This document shows, in pieces, positions 41,126 to 49,567 of a DNA stretch of 64,000 bases. The notes below the pieces were generated by a model. That model was not told the DNA's origin and did not search any database. It was given only the letters and a program-made list of their open reading frames with translations. The position numbers and the translations under genes are program-made. Position 1 is the stretch's first letter, and the number at the start of each line of letters is the position of its first letter. The stretch lies in contig NZ_JAQZSG010000006.1 of the NCBI RefSeq assembly GCF_028745515.1, positions 124,001-188,000 on the forward strand, given 5' to 3'. The stretch comes from Paenibacillus thermotolerans (GTDB lineage Bacteria; Bacillota; Bacilli; Paenibacillales; YIM-B00363).

Positions 41126-41623
41126 CTAATATTTTTCTCTGAGTGCTATTGCTTTTTCAATCCAACCAGGAAGATTATCTTTAATATATGAATAAACATC
41201 TTTACTTTCTCGGTATGGCGGATCATAAGTATGGACAACAGTGGATAGTTTTCTTTGGCTTTCTGTGAATACAACGTAATCAAAAGGATTGTTCCCTTTT
41301 CTCGATTGATTCCCTGAAAAGTCTTTTAAATTGTGAATATGGATACCGAGAACACCTTTATTGTCATTCCAAGACTTACTAATTTCGTAATTTATCCATT
41401 CTCGACCTGCAGTATTTTCTCCTATTAATACTACGGTGCAAGAACGTCCGTGAAGTTGAGAATCGATCCATCTTTGAATGGCTGCTTTCCCACCACGTTT
41501 TATTGTTTCCCAATCATTATCCCTTGCTGGTTGATTCCCTTCGATGACACCCATATTTCTTACTTGAGAAGCTCTGACACTGTCTGGTTCATAATGAAAG
41601 CTATAAAACACTTGCCTGACCAT
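41126..41623 (-). CDS. TIR-like domain protein (Thoeris ThsB-type fold)
   Basis: The 165 residues form a TIR-like domain of the DUF1863/ThsB kind: VFYSFHYEPDSVRASQVRNM at the start, CTVVLIGENTAGREWINYEI (with the conserved Glu in NYEI) and LGIHIHNLKDF. ThsB proteins sense infection and make an NAD-derived signal; no ThsA effector is present. In a prophage this is probably a superinfection-exclusion gene that worked with the membrane gene downstream. Good AGGAGG site. Lower GC and isolated leftward orientation mark the island as an insertion between terminase and portal. Confidence 0.8.
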   Translation of the reverse strand: MVRQVFYSFHYEPDSVRASQVRNMGVIEGNQPARDNDWETIKRGGKAAIQRWIDSQLHGRSCTVVLIGENTAGREWINYEISKSWNDNKGVLGIHIHNLKDFSGNQSRKGNNPFDYVVFTESQRKLSTVVHTYDPPYRESKDVYSYIKDNLPGWIEKAIALREKY

Positions 41624-41789
41624 ATTTACCGCCTCCTCTAAACATAAATCTAGGATTCGATTATTCTACCTTTAGGAAATATTTTACTATACTAAACTAT
41701 ATTTGAAAATCCATTAGTGCGACGGTTTGCAGGATACTTATTGCAATAAGTAGAAGTAAATGTAAACTCAACTAAAGGAGCGGTTCACT

Positions 41790-42218
41790 ATGGAAATGAA
41801 TTACAGAGGATTCGTCGATCACGCGGTGCAAAAATCGTTTTATGGACAGACAACAATCGGTTTACTTTCGGAAGTATTAAAAGAATATGTAAATGAAGAT
41901 GACGTAAAAGTTTTTTACCCCAAAAATTTATTTGTTGAAAATACGAATATTGAACTGTATGCATTCATGCAAGATCATGTCATAGCAATAATTCAAGGGG
42001 ATAACGGCATTATTCTTAAATCACTTTATTATAAAAATATCCGAAATATTGAGCTATTCAAATCAACACGGAATGAATCTGAAGTCGGATTATTAATTCG
42101 ATATACAAACGAGGAAGAAATCAACTTAAGAAGTCACCAAGATACAAATGATACGTGGGCGTTCAGATACGGCAAAAAGATAAAGGAAATATTTAAAATG
42201 CTTTCAAATCCGCAGTAA
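41790..42218 (+). CDS. Hypothetical protein, possibly DUF3908-like
   Basis: The 142-residue low-GC protein (MEMNYRGFVDHAVQKSFYGQ ... FRYGKKIKEIFKML) is a soluble alpha/beta protein resembling DUF3908, though I am not certain. It is divergent from the TIR gene and ends at its own terminator, so it is likely another independent cargo gene. Confidence 0.5.
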   Translation: MEMNYRGFVDHAVQKSFYGQTTIGLLSEVLKEYVNEDDVKVFYPKNLFVENTNIELYAFMQDHVIAIIQGDNGIILKSLYYKNIRNIELFKSTRNESEVGLLIRYTNEEEINLRSHQDTNDTWAFRYGKKIKEIFKMLSNPQ

Positions 42219-42270
42219 ATAAGGAGTTTAAATAAGTTATAGTTTAAATGGATAAGAATGAACGTTAAGA

Positions 42271-42306
42271 GAAGGTCGGGAAAATTTTCCTTACCTTCTT
42301 TTTTTA
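42271..42306 (+). terminator. Rho-independent terminator before the portal gene
   Basis: GAAGGT and ACCTTC enclose GGAAAATTTTCC, followed by seven T. It closes the cargo island on the right. Confidence 0.65.
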
Positions 42307-42331
42307 TTTGGGAAAGAAAGGAGGTCAACAC

Positions 42332-44350
42332 TTGGGTCTGAGATCATGGTTTATCGAATGGCTAGAAGCTGGGCGGATGAAGAATGAACCCGATCGACAA
42401 ACAGAGGCTTACCCGTTTCCGTTTTATTGGTTCGGTGGAAAGACGAATCAGCCTGTAATGAAACGAACGCCGGCGAATCTACGGCTGCTTAGTGAATCAC
42501 CAATTCCGCGCCGAGCGATAAACGTTATAAAAGACGGTATCTCGCGATTGGATTGGTCCGTTGCGGCGATTGACGAGAACGATCAAGAGAAGTATGCCGA
42601 AGCGTGCAAACTCATCACGCGGACGCTGCGCAAGCCGAATCAAACAGACTCATTCCGGCTCTGGTTGGAGCAAATCGTGGAAGATATGCTTGTTGCGAGT
42701 GCCGGTGCTGCTGAGATTGCAAAGGCCGGAGATAAAATGCGGCCACTGCGATTGTTTCCGGTTGATGGGTTTTCGATTGAACTGTACCCAAACTGGGACG
42801 GCAAAAAAGATTCGTACCGGTATGCTCAACGGTTGCCAAATGGAACGTATGTTCACCTTACGGACGACGAGTTGATGTATATCCGAATGAATCCGCGAAC
42901 AAATACGCCGTTCGGATTATCTCCGCTTGAAACGGTGTGGGAATCGGTCAATAACTTCATAGCAGCGCACAAAAACGCCGGGAATCAGGCGAAGAACACG
43001 TTCATTCGCAAGATTCTGAACCTCGGTAAAACCGCTGATGCAAAAGCTGTAGCGTTATTTCGTGCTTACTGGGAAGCTGAGGTTCAAGGAAAAGGCGTAC
43101 CGCCGATCATCGGCGGTGAGAATCCTTCTGTCTTGGATTTAGGTGCGACAGACGATAAAGCGCTGTTTATTGAATGGCAACGGTTCTTAATCGAGATCGT
43201 AGCTATTGCTTTCGGTGTCTCTCCTAAAAAGCTGGGCCAGACGAAAGACGTAAACCGTAGCACAGCTGATTCTGAAGATGAGGATACTAACGCGACCATT
43301 CAATCCATCGCGGACACCATATCCGAATACATCAACGACAAGATTATTGATGACTACTTCGGTTTAGGTGATGTGATACAGTTCAAATTCATTTACGCAC
43401 AATCGCTTAAGGACCAAAAGACACAAGCGGAAATCGATCAAATCTATCTGGACCGGAAAGTATTCACGGTCGATGAGGTCCGTGGATCGAAGGGTAAGAA
43501 AACGCATCCGAATAAACACGGTGAAGTTGTGTTGCTACCAGGCAGCGTGAAGTCGATCGACATCAACAAGCCGATGGAAGAACAAGAACCTCCACCGGAA
43601 TCAACGCCTTTGCCTCCAAACGAGCCGGTAAAGGCTAGGCGGATGAAAGCAGAAGCGTTTCATGATCCAATCGTGCATGAAGATACACGCGATGCAGAAG
43701 AAGAGTTTATTGCGGCGTATCTATTGCTCATGGCGATGCTCTTGAGACGTGGCGACAATGTAACTTCTATTGATTCGTTGCTGTATGTCTGGACGCCTAC
43801 ACATGACGATTTTAGAGCCTTGTCGGATGCACTTTACGACTTGAAGGAAGAAGCCTGGTTAACTTCGTACAATCGCCGCCGGGCGGAAATGGGCGAGGAA
43901 AAACTTAGCGAGTTACCGGATGAAGTGAAAGACGACATTCGAAAACAGTCCGACGATAACGCGAAAAAGATCATGGATACGTACGAAGAAGAACTTCGCG
44001 GAAAACTCGCGGATATGGAGAAGAAGTACGCGGACCTAACGGGCAGCGAGAAGGAAAAAGCCATTGCCGACGAAATGGGCAACTGGTTAACGCGTCGCAT
44101 GACGTACAAATCCTCGCAGATCAGCGACTACGAAGCCGGGTTATCGTGGAATGAGGCGTTGTTTGCTCATGATGACAAGTACGCGCCGTACACCGAATAC
44201 TACGTACAGCCGGTCGCAACAAACCATGAGGATTGCGCGAACATCATAGCAGGAGCGCCGTATACGAAAGATACGTTGCCGGCTCCGTTACCGCTTCATC
44301 CAAACTGTCCGCATCGATACTTTGCAGTAGTGCATGACACCGCTAAATAG
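42332..44350 (+). CDS. Portal protein fused to MuF-like head-morphogenesis domain
   Basis: From TTG 42332, placed 6 bases behind AAAGGAGGT, the product is 672 residues. Residues 1-430 are a phage portal (TPFGLSPLETVWESVNNFIA, EIVAIAFGVSPKKLGQT). A proline-rich linker (EPPPESTPLPPNEP) leads to a C-terminal MuF/gp7-like domain ending HEDCANIIAGAPYTKDTLP and LPLHPNCPHRY, with the metal-site-like Cys and His. The portal ring admits DNA; MuF proteins sit inside the prohead. Most phages encode the two separately; fusion ensures one-to-one incorporation. Confidence 0.87.
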   Translation: MGLRSWFIEWLEAGRMKNEPDRQTEAYPFPFYWFGGKTNQPVMKRTPANLRLLSESPIPRRAINVIKDGISRLDWSVAAIDENDQEKYAEACKLITRTLRKPNQTDSFRLWLEQIVEDMLVASAGAAEIAKAGDKMRPLRLFPVDGFSIELYPNWDGKKDSYRYAQRLPNGTYVHLTDDELMYIRMNPRTNTPFGLSPLETVWESVNNFIAAHKNAGNQAKNTFIRKILNLGKTADAKAVALFRAYWEAEVQGKGVPPIIGGENPSVLDLGATDDKALFIEWQRFLIEIVAIAFGVSPKKLGQTKDVNRSTADSEDEDTNATIQSIADTISEYINDKIIDDYFGLGDVIQFKFIYAQSLKDQKTQAEIDQIYLDRKVFTVDEVRGSKGKKTHPNKHGEVVLLPGSVKSIDINKPMEEQEPPPESTPLPPNEPVKARRMKAEAFHDPIVHEDTRDAEEEFIAAYLLLMAMLLRRGDNVTSIDSLLYVWTPTHDDFRALSDALYDLKEEAWLTSYNRRRAEMGEEKLSELPDEVKDDIRKQSDDNAKKIMDTYEEELRGKLADMEKKYADLTGSEKEKAIADEMGNWLTRRMTYKSSQISDYEAGLSWNEALFAHDDKYAPYTEYYVQPVATNHEDCANIIAGAPYTKDTLPAPLPLHPNCPHRYFAVVHDTAK

Positions 44351-44387
44351 CAGGTGTTTTTATTTTGCGGTGAAAGGGGTGAACGAA

Positions 44388-44591
44388 TTGAATCCAGTAA
44401 TTGAAAACAACTTCCAATATCACGCTCCAAAAGAAGGGCAGCCAGCGAAGTACGATGCAATCCGATCTCTAGCAAAAGGTCTAGCTGTCGCTTTTGACGA
44501 CATGTGCCCGAACAGCCGTGAGAAGTCGTTAGCAATGACGAAGCTTGAAGAGGCTGTCATGTGGGCAAATGCCGCTATCGCTCGTAACTAG
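44388..44591 (+). CDS. Acb2-like cyclic-oligonucleotide sponge (anti-CBASS)
   Basis: The 67-residue product from TTG 44388 (GGGGTGA site) follows the Acb2/Vs.4 pattern closely: MNPVIENNFQYHAPKEGQP, KYDAIRSLAKGLA, and the strongly conserved PNSREKSLAMTKLEEAVMWA ending NAAIARN. Acb2 hexamers bind cyclic di- and trinucleotides and block CBASS defence. It is expressed among structural genes, as in other phages. An ATG-started form from 44334 would overlap the portal and is unlikely. Confidence 0.85.
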   Translation: MNPVIENNFQYHAPKEGQPAKYDAIRSLAKGLAVAFDDMCPNSREKSLAMTKLEEAVMWANAAIARN

Positions 44592-44627
44592 CGGACAATT
44601 ACATTACGTCGGGAGGTGAAAAAGAAG

Positions 44628-45683
44628 ATGCTCACTCGCTTGAAAATGAGTAAATCACTCAAGCCACGTCAATTCCAGTTGATGGACGTGACCGGAGGTC
44701 ATCCGAACAAAATACCGTTTAAATGCGCTTTGTTCGAGATCGATAAACCATCCGACGGTAGTCCGGAAGGTGCCGGAGGAAAGAAGATTCGCATTTCCTC
44801 TGTTGTGTGCGATCAATACTTGCAGACGTTCGTCGGCATGGCCTTTAACATCGACTACCACAACGAGATGAGAGGCCACGATACGCGCTTTAAAGTCGGT
44901 GTAATGGAAAAGGTCTATCGCTCAATGGATGGCTTCGCAATGGTCGAGGGCTACATTTACGGCAAGGATTTCCCGGATGTTGTAGCAACTATTCGCTATT
45001 ATAACGGCCTAGCCGACGAATACGGATGGGAAGAATACCGTTTCGGTGCAAGTCTTGAAATGGAAGCATCCGTAAAGAATGCCGAAGATGATACGAACAT
45101 CTTAGATGTGGTGGAATTCTGCGGCACCGGCGGCGCAATCCTTTACGCCGAAAGTGCCGCGTTTACAAATACAAGTTTTGCCGCAAAAAACAGTAAAAAA
45201 GAGGAGGTTGTCAATAAGATGACACCGGAAGAAATTAAAGCGATGCAAGATGCATTGAAAGCTGTAACGGATGGAATGACTACGCTCTCGGCCAGCGTAC
45301 AAACGGTAGTAACCGAAGTCGGCGCGATCAAGACGGAGGTTGAATCCATCAAGGCTTCGAAAGAAGCTGATGAGAAAAAGAACGCCGAGGAAGCCGCCAC
45401 TGCCGAATTGAAGGCCGCACAAGATAAAGCGGCTGCGCTGGAAAAGGAACTTGCAGACTTGAAAGCCGCTGCTAAAGGTGGAGAAGGCGGAAAAGACGAA
45501 GAACCGCAACGCAAGACAGCCTCGCCGGCTCAATTGCTTGCGAAGTACGGAAAGGTCGAGGAATCCGCCACAACGGATTACAAATCTTTCTGCGCTTCTG
45601 TGGATCAGTTGAACCTTTCGTCTGCTGAATCCTTGAAACTCAAGATTGCCGCTAAGGCACAATTTCAAAAGGATGGTGAATAA
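44628..45683 (+). CDS. Prohead protease with C-terminal scaffold
   Basis: From ATG 44628 (GGGAGGTGA) the product is 351 residues. The first 195 residues look like an XkdF-type capsid protease (FNIDYHNEMRGHDTRFKVGV ... YRFGASLEMEAS). The rest is a coiled-coil scaffold (KAAQDKAAALEKELADLKAA) with a short C-terminal capsid-binding segment. It should guide capsid assembly and then process the scaffold. An internal start at 45219 has its own ribosome-binding site. It lies 3 bases before the capsid gene. Confidence 0.72.
   Translation: MLTRLKMSKSLKPRQFQLMDVTGGHPNKIPFKCALFEIDKPSDGSPEGAGGKKIRISSVVCDQYLQTFVGMAFNIDYHNEMRGHDTRFKVGVMEKVYRSMDGFAMVEGYIYGKDFPDVVATIRYYNGLADEYGWEEYRFGASLEMEASVKNAEDDTNILDVVEFCGTGGAILYAESAAFTNTSFAAKNSKKEEVVNKMTPEEIKAMQDALKAVTDGMTTLSASVQTVVTEVGAIKTEVESIKASKEADEKKNAEEAATAELKAAQDKAAALEKELADLKAAAKGGEGGKDEEPQRKTASPAQLLAKYGKVEESATTDYKSFCASVDQLNLSSAESLKLKIAAKAQFQKDGE
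45219..45683 (+). CDS. Nested scaffold protein (internal start)
   Basis: ATG 45219 is in the same frame as the protease and is preceded by AAGAGGAGG, a strong ribosome-binding site that has no other purpose inside a gene. Translation would yield 154 residues of coiled-coil scaffold alone. Nested scaffold genes inside protease genes are known from phage lambda (C/Nu3). Confidence 0.55.
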   Translation: MTPEEIKAMQDALKAVTDGMTTLSASVQTVVTEVGAIKTEVESIKASKEADEKKNAEEAATAELKAAQDKAAALEKELADLKAAAKGGEGGKDEEPQRKTASPAQLLAKYGKVEESATTDYKSFCASVDQLNLSSAESLKLKIAAKAQFQKDGE

Positions 45684-45686
45684 TTA

Positions 45687-46685
45687 ATGGCACAAGTTAC
45701 AGACACACAGTTTATTGACCTTTCTGCTGCGGCACAAATCGTCGCTCCGGGCGCACTCATTATCGATGAGTATCAAAAAGAGATTGTTGACGCATTCCGC
45801 CGCAACTCGGTATTAGATGGCCGGATTCAGTACGTACCGGCAACAGGTGACTTCTCCAGCTACTTCGAGCAAACGGAGCTTAAGGAGGGTGCGTTCGTTG
45901 ACCCTCGAAATCCTTCGTCTACGGCGCAAGCAAATAACCGCGTTGCTCGTTCGCTGAAAATCAAGGCGCTGACAAACCAAGTCAACTACGGTCATTACGA
46001 CCTGCAATTGGCCGCACAGCAAAACAACTGGCCGGAACTGCAAGCGAAGGACCTTAACGACATGATTACCGGTATTACGTTGGCCCACGGTAAAAACCTG
46101 TGGAGAGGTAACGACACTTCCCTTTCCGCGCCGACGACCTTGCAATATCGCGGTCTTTCGAAGCAAATCACGAACACCTTCACGATTGCGGACGGCGCAT
46201 TGATCGTTGCGGGTATCCGCGCACAAGTCGCTGCGATGACGGCGAGCGAGAAGTATACGCTGCGACCGACGGCGATCTACATCGACCCGATTGCTCATTA
46301 CTATATGGAAGAAGAGGTCCGAGCGGCTGTAGAGGCCGGTACGATGACCAATCCGTTTGATAAGGCGGTTGTCGCGGGTATTGAAGTGGCGACGGTCCTT
46401 ACTTCCGCCGGCCGCTTGCCGATCATTCCGGAACCGTTTATCGAATCGACGGTCAATGGTACGGATGCAACAAAAACGGACTATGGCATTGCGATTGTTA
46501 CGGAGCCGATGATCGAATACCACTACGTTGGAGAAAAAGGCGTATTCCTGTTTGAAATGGGAACTACGTCCGACCTGCAGCGGAAAATGGTAGCGATCAA
46601 ATACGGTGCACCGGTTGCGAAAGGTCCGGGTTATGCTCATGCTTATGGCAAAATCACGCGTCCGACGATTGCGAAGATCGGTTAA
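45687..46685 (+). CDS. Major capsid protein (HK97 fold)
   Basis: The 332-residue protein follows the protease/scaffold and has the features of HK97-type capsids: an N-arm, E-loop-like segment (YFEQTELKEGAFVDPRNPSS), P-domain (LTLAHGKNLWRG-type helix, residues 125-140) and A-domain (PTAIYIDPIAHYYMEEEVRA). GC is higher than in nearby cargo genes. Confidence 0.87.
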   Translation: MAQVTDTQFIDLSAAAQIVAPGALIIDEYQKEIVDAFRRNSVLDGRIQYVPATGDFSSYFEQTELKEGAFVDPRNPSSTAQANNRVARSLKIKALTNQVNYGHYDLQLAAQQNNWPELQAKDLNDMITGITLAHGKNLWRGNDTSLSAPTTLQYRGLSKQITNTFTIADGALIVAGIRAQVAAMTASEKYTLRPTAIYIDPIAHYYMEEEVRAAVEAGTMTNPFDKAVVAGIEVATVLTSAGRLPIIPEPFIESTVNGTDATKTDYGIAIVTEPMIEYHYVGEKGVFLFEMGTTSDLQRKMVAIKYGAPVAKGPGYAHAYGKITRPTIAKIG

Positions 46686-46747
46686 GTTCATAATTTGGGA
46701 GGGGCGGCTTAATAGTCGCCCTATTCCTTTGTTGGGAGGGTATAGCA

Positions 46748-47173
46748 TTGGCTAAGTCGGTAAAAGAAAAGCTTGCTTCGATGTTGGATGTAGCGTTAGA
46801 GCTGGCCGAAGAGGCCGTAATCGGCGATCAGGAAGGGCAATATCCACAAGAAGCAGCAGACGCTTTTAAAACGGGGCTTGACTTCGCAGGGCCGGTTGCA
46901 CAGTCTGAGGACGCGACGGATGAACAACGTTCTGAGGCTCTCAACGTGCTGAGCGATGCGGTCAAAGCTTTCAAGGCATCGGCAGTCAAACCTGCCAAGG
47001 AAACTGCTACGGTAGCGGTTAAAGGCGTTGAATTGAAAGATTGGCCGGAAGGTCAAGAGGGGAATCATTCGGTATTCCTCAAAGGCGGGCGCATCGTAAG
47101 CTTCAAGAACGGCAAAGCAGATGTTCCCAGCGAACTGGCTGATGAATTGGAGAAGGCCGGTTTTGTTGAATGA
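46748..47173 (+). CDS. YqbF-like small head-region protein
   Basis: The 141-residue TTG-started protein is helical at first (VKEKLASMLDVALELAEEAV) and ends with a small beta unit (HSVFLKGGRIVSFKNGKADV, ELADELEKAGFVE) like the YqbF domain found in skin/PBSX-type phages. Its role in head assembly is unknown. Confidence 0.55.
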   Translation: MAKSVKEKLASMLDVALELAEEAVIGDQEGQYPQEAADAFKTGLDFAGPVAQSEDATDEQRSEALNVLSDAVKAFKASAVKPAKETATVAVKGVELKDWPEGQEGNHSVFLKGGRIVSFKNGKADVPSELADELEKAGFVE

Positions 47174-47739
47174 GTGCTTATTTAACCGTCACAGAGGCAG
47201 CGGACTACGCGCCGCCAGGTGTGACGCTGACGAACTCGCTAATTATCCGTGCTTCCGCGATTATCGACGCATACTGCAAGCGTGAGATCAGCGTAAAATC
47301 GTACACCGAGCGCATTCCGCTGAATGAGTACGGCAAAGGACATGTTTCCTTTTATCCGGTCGTAGCGGTGTCGGAAGTAAAGGCACGGCCTAAACACGGT
47401 TGGACCGGAGATAACTTCTTTGGGCCGCCGTCGTTCGAATCGGTTGATGTTAACGCTGTTGATACGGATAAACAGATCGGCTTCGTAACGGTTGGAAGCT
47501 CGACTTTCGGAGCGCCTTATACCGAGTTGGAGGTTACCTATTCAAGCGGTTGGGACCCGATACCTGACAAGGTTAGGGTTGCATGCGGTTTGATTATCGC
47601 GAAGCTAGCCAACAACTTCAATCCGAACGTAAAGGCTAAGAAGGACTTCGACTTCTCTATCGAATACTTCGGGCCGAAGATTGTGACGGATGAAATCGGG
47701 GACCTACTTTCGGAGTACGTCCATCGCCCAATGAGGTGA
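47170..47739 (+). CDS. Head-tail connector (gp6/YqbG-like)
   Basis: The 189-residue protein begins MSAYLTVTEAADYAPPGVTL and has the helical bundle plus beta insertion of HK97 gp6-type connector proteins. It overlaps the previous gene (ATGA). It would form the adaptor ring under the portal. Confidence 0.75.
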   Translation: MSAYLTVTEAADYAPPGVTLTNSLIIRASAIIDAYCKREISVKSYTERIPLNEYGKGHVSFYPVVAVSEVKARPKHGWTGDNFFGPPSFESVDVNAVDTDKQIGFVTVGSSTFGAPYTELEVTYSSGWDPIPDKVRVACGLIIAKLANNFNPNVKAKKDFDFSIEYFGPKIVTDEIGDLLSEYVHRPMR

Positions 47740-47747
47740 GAATGTGT

Positions 47748-48317
47748 ATGTTCTATGAGTTCTCACATCGGCACACGGATTGTTTTGTTGATGGCTTGCC
47801 GGATAAGGTCATATTAACCCGCGAAGCTCGATCTTCATCGGTATTTAACCGTGAGTTCTTGTATAGTGGCACGTTCTCCCCTACTTCGAATGTTCAACCT
47901 GGGTCTATGGTGGATATCGGCGACTCTTTTTTGGTTCAATCGAAGCGAATCACGGCAGAAGGTGATCGGAGTTGTTCGCTTGTAAAAACGAATGCGGTTG
48001 TGACTATTCAACGATGGTCACAGGCGCTAGATGCGAACGACAATCCGATTGGTGGTCCGACATTTAACGATGTCCAATCAAACGTTGATGTGTTTGCTCA
48101 GTATGTCAGCGGTAGATTGCGTCAAGAGGATATCGGACTTTTACCAACGACCGTTTATGTGGTGCTTTTGCAAACGTCTTCTGACTTAAAGCGTCCACAA
48201 GAAGTCACTTCGCCGGACCGTATTGTATTGAATGGCCGGAGTTATCAAGTCGATGCAGTGGACGATGTGAAAGTGCCAAATCTCTTTTACGTCCAGTTAT
48301 CCGAGGATTTACGATGA
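47748..48317 (+). CDS. Head-tail stopper-like protein
   Basis: From ATG 47748, well spaced behind GAGGTGA, the product has 189 residues of mainly beta character. Position between connector and gp10-like genes suggests a YqbH/stopper-type head-completion protein; sequence alone does not show it. Confidence 0.55.
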   Translation: MFYEFSHRHTDCFVDGLPDKVILTREARSSSVFNREFLYSGTFSPTSNVQPGSMVDIGDSFLVQSKRITAEGDRSCSLVKTNAVVTIQRWSQALDANDNPIGGPTFNDVQSNVDVFAQYVSGRLRQEDIGLLPTTVYVVLLQTSSDLKRPQEVTSPDRIVLNGRSYQVDAVDDVKVPNLFYVQLSEDLR

Positions 48318-48898
48318 TTACGGACATCCTGAGTGGATATGACCATCAACGGGCAAGTAACGACCTGCAAAATGCTTTGTTAAAAGAGATCGACGAGTTA
48401 ACAACGCTTGTACTCGAAACCGCACGGTCAAACGTACGTTACTATCCAGACGTTAGAAGCAAGCTGCAAAAGGAACTGTTCTTCGTTGCGAATCAAATGA
48501 TTTCTGGCGAGGTTAAAACGGACTATTGGGAAGCGTTCCTTGAACAGTTCGGTAAAGGTTCACTGATGGCCGGAGAGAATGAGAACCCTGGATTACGCGC
48601 CTATATCAATTCGGACATATGGAACCGACTTCGCTCCAAGAACATTAGAGCTGTAGTCGGTCGAGCGCGGGGAAGTTATAAGAGCATCGACGGAACGGTT
48701 CGGTACTCTGGCGGTTCAAGGCGAGGGGTCAACCTTGAGTTCTTGGCTCAAAAAGGAATCATCGACCAGAAGTTCCTGCCTACACCGCAGACATACTTCC
48801 TCCGGATTGCGTTAAAGTCCAACCGCCGCCGAATCCTACAAGGCTTGCAACGTGTGATTGAGACGTTTCCATACCAAAATTACTTTCTTAAGGGGTGA
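48314..48898 (+). CDS. HK97 gp10-like head-tail protein
   Basis: The 194-residue protein overlaps its neighbour by ATGA and fits the gp10/YqbI type (TTLVLETARSNVRYYPDVRS ... VGRARGSYKSIDGTVRYSGG) found between connector and tail-terminator genes. Confidence 0.6.
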   Translation: MITDILSGYDHQRASNDLQNALLKEIDELTTLVLETARSNVRYYPDVRSKLQKELFFVANQMISGEVKTDYWEAFLEQFGKGSLMAGENENPGLRAYINSDIWNRLRSKNIRAVVGRARGSYKSIDGTVRYSGGSRRGVNLEFLAQKGIIDQKFLPTPQTYFLRIALKSNRRRILQGLQRVIETFPYQNYFLKG

Positions 48899-48903
48899 TT
48901 GAA

Positions 48904-49338
48904 GTGAGTTCAAAGCTACTAGACGCTATATATCGCACTTTGAAGAACGATGCCGAGTATATGGCGATGCTTGGGCTTACTCCATCGTCACCGCCGAAGG
49001 AGATAACTAAGCGTATTGTTCGAGGTATGGAGCCCGACACAGCGATTACAGGGGAAAGTGCTCCAATGGTACTCATTTACACCAAGCCGGGGCGGTACGG
49101 TCCGAATCACCTCGTTTATGAGGGAAAATTCAGCGTCGATCATTACGGTAAAACATCCGATCAAGCCCGGAAACTGGCGGAGCGGGTGTTTACAATATTC
49201 CATGACCAAACGATTGTAAGCAGCGCGTTCCGGTCGTTTCGCTGTTACTTAGCCTATGACAACGACTTTGCAACAGGAATAACAGGAGTTAAAGGCTTTG
49301 AATCTATATTCGACGTAGACTACGTTCGCGCGAATTGA
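48904..49338 (+). CDS. Tail terminator/completion protein
   Basis: From GTG 48904 (AAGGGGTGA site) the 144-residue product (LLDAIYRTLKNDAEYMAMLG ... GKFSVDHYGKTSDQARKLAE) has the alpha/beta form of tail-terminator proteins (XkdJ/gpU type) and sits directly before the tail-tube gene. Confidence 0.6.
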   Translation: MSSKLLDAIYRTLKNDAEYMAMLGLTPSSPPKEITKRIVRGMEPDTAITGESAPMVLIYTKPGRYGPNHLVYEGKFSVDHYGKTSDQARKLAERVFTIFHDQTIVSSAFRSFRCYLAYDNDFATGITGVKGFESIFDVDYVRAN

Positions 49339-49349
49339 GGTGAGAAACC

Positions 49350-49532
49350 TTGAAAAAGCAGAAAGAAGAAGTTCCTGAGTTGATCGAAATGGACAATTTG
49401 ATTAACGAAAAAATCGAATTGGCTACAAGGCTCGGGATATGGGACACGTACGACCCGGTCCCAAACTATCGAGAAACAAAGGAATACAAGCGCATCCAAG
49501 AGATTGACAAGCGCTTAGCCGAAATCGGTTAA
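49350..49532 (+). CDS. Small helical protein
   Basis: A 60-residue TTG-started helical protein (NLINEKIELATRLGIWDTYD ... YKRIQEIDKRLAEIG) follows GAGGTGAGA. Function unknown. Confidence 0.55.
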   Translation: MKKQKEEVPELIEMDNLINEKIELATRLGIWDTYDPVPNYRETKEYKRIQEIDKRLAEIG

Positions 49533-49567
49533 GCGACTTTTTAATTTATAAGGGGGTTATATTCAAC

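Noticed and set aside
41126..41623. Complete Thoeris system
   Set aside because: Only a ThsB-like TIR protein is present; the neighbour is a small broken membrane gene, not ThsA.
45813..46748. 311-codon minus-strand open frame opposite the capsid gene
   Set aside because: It is the shadow of a highly expressed gene with biased codons; arginine-rich and without a start signal.
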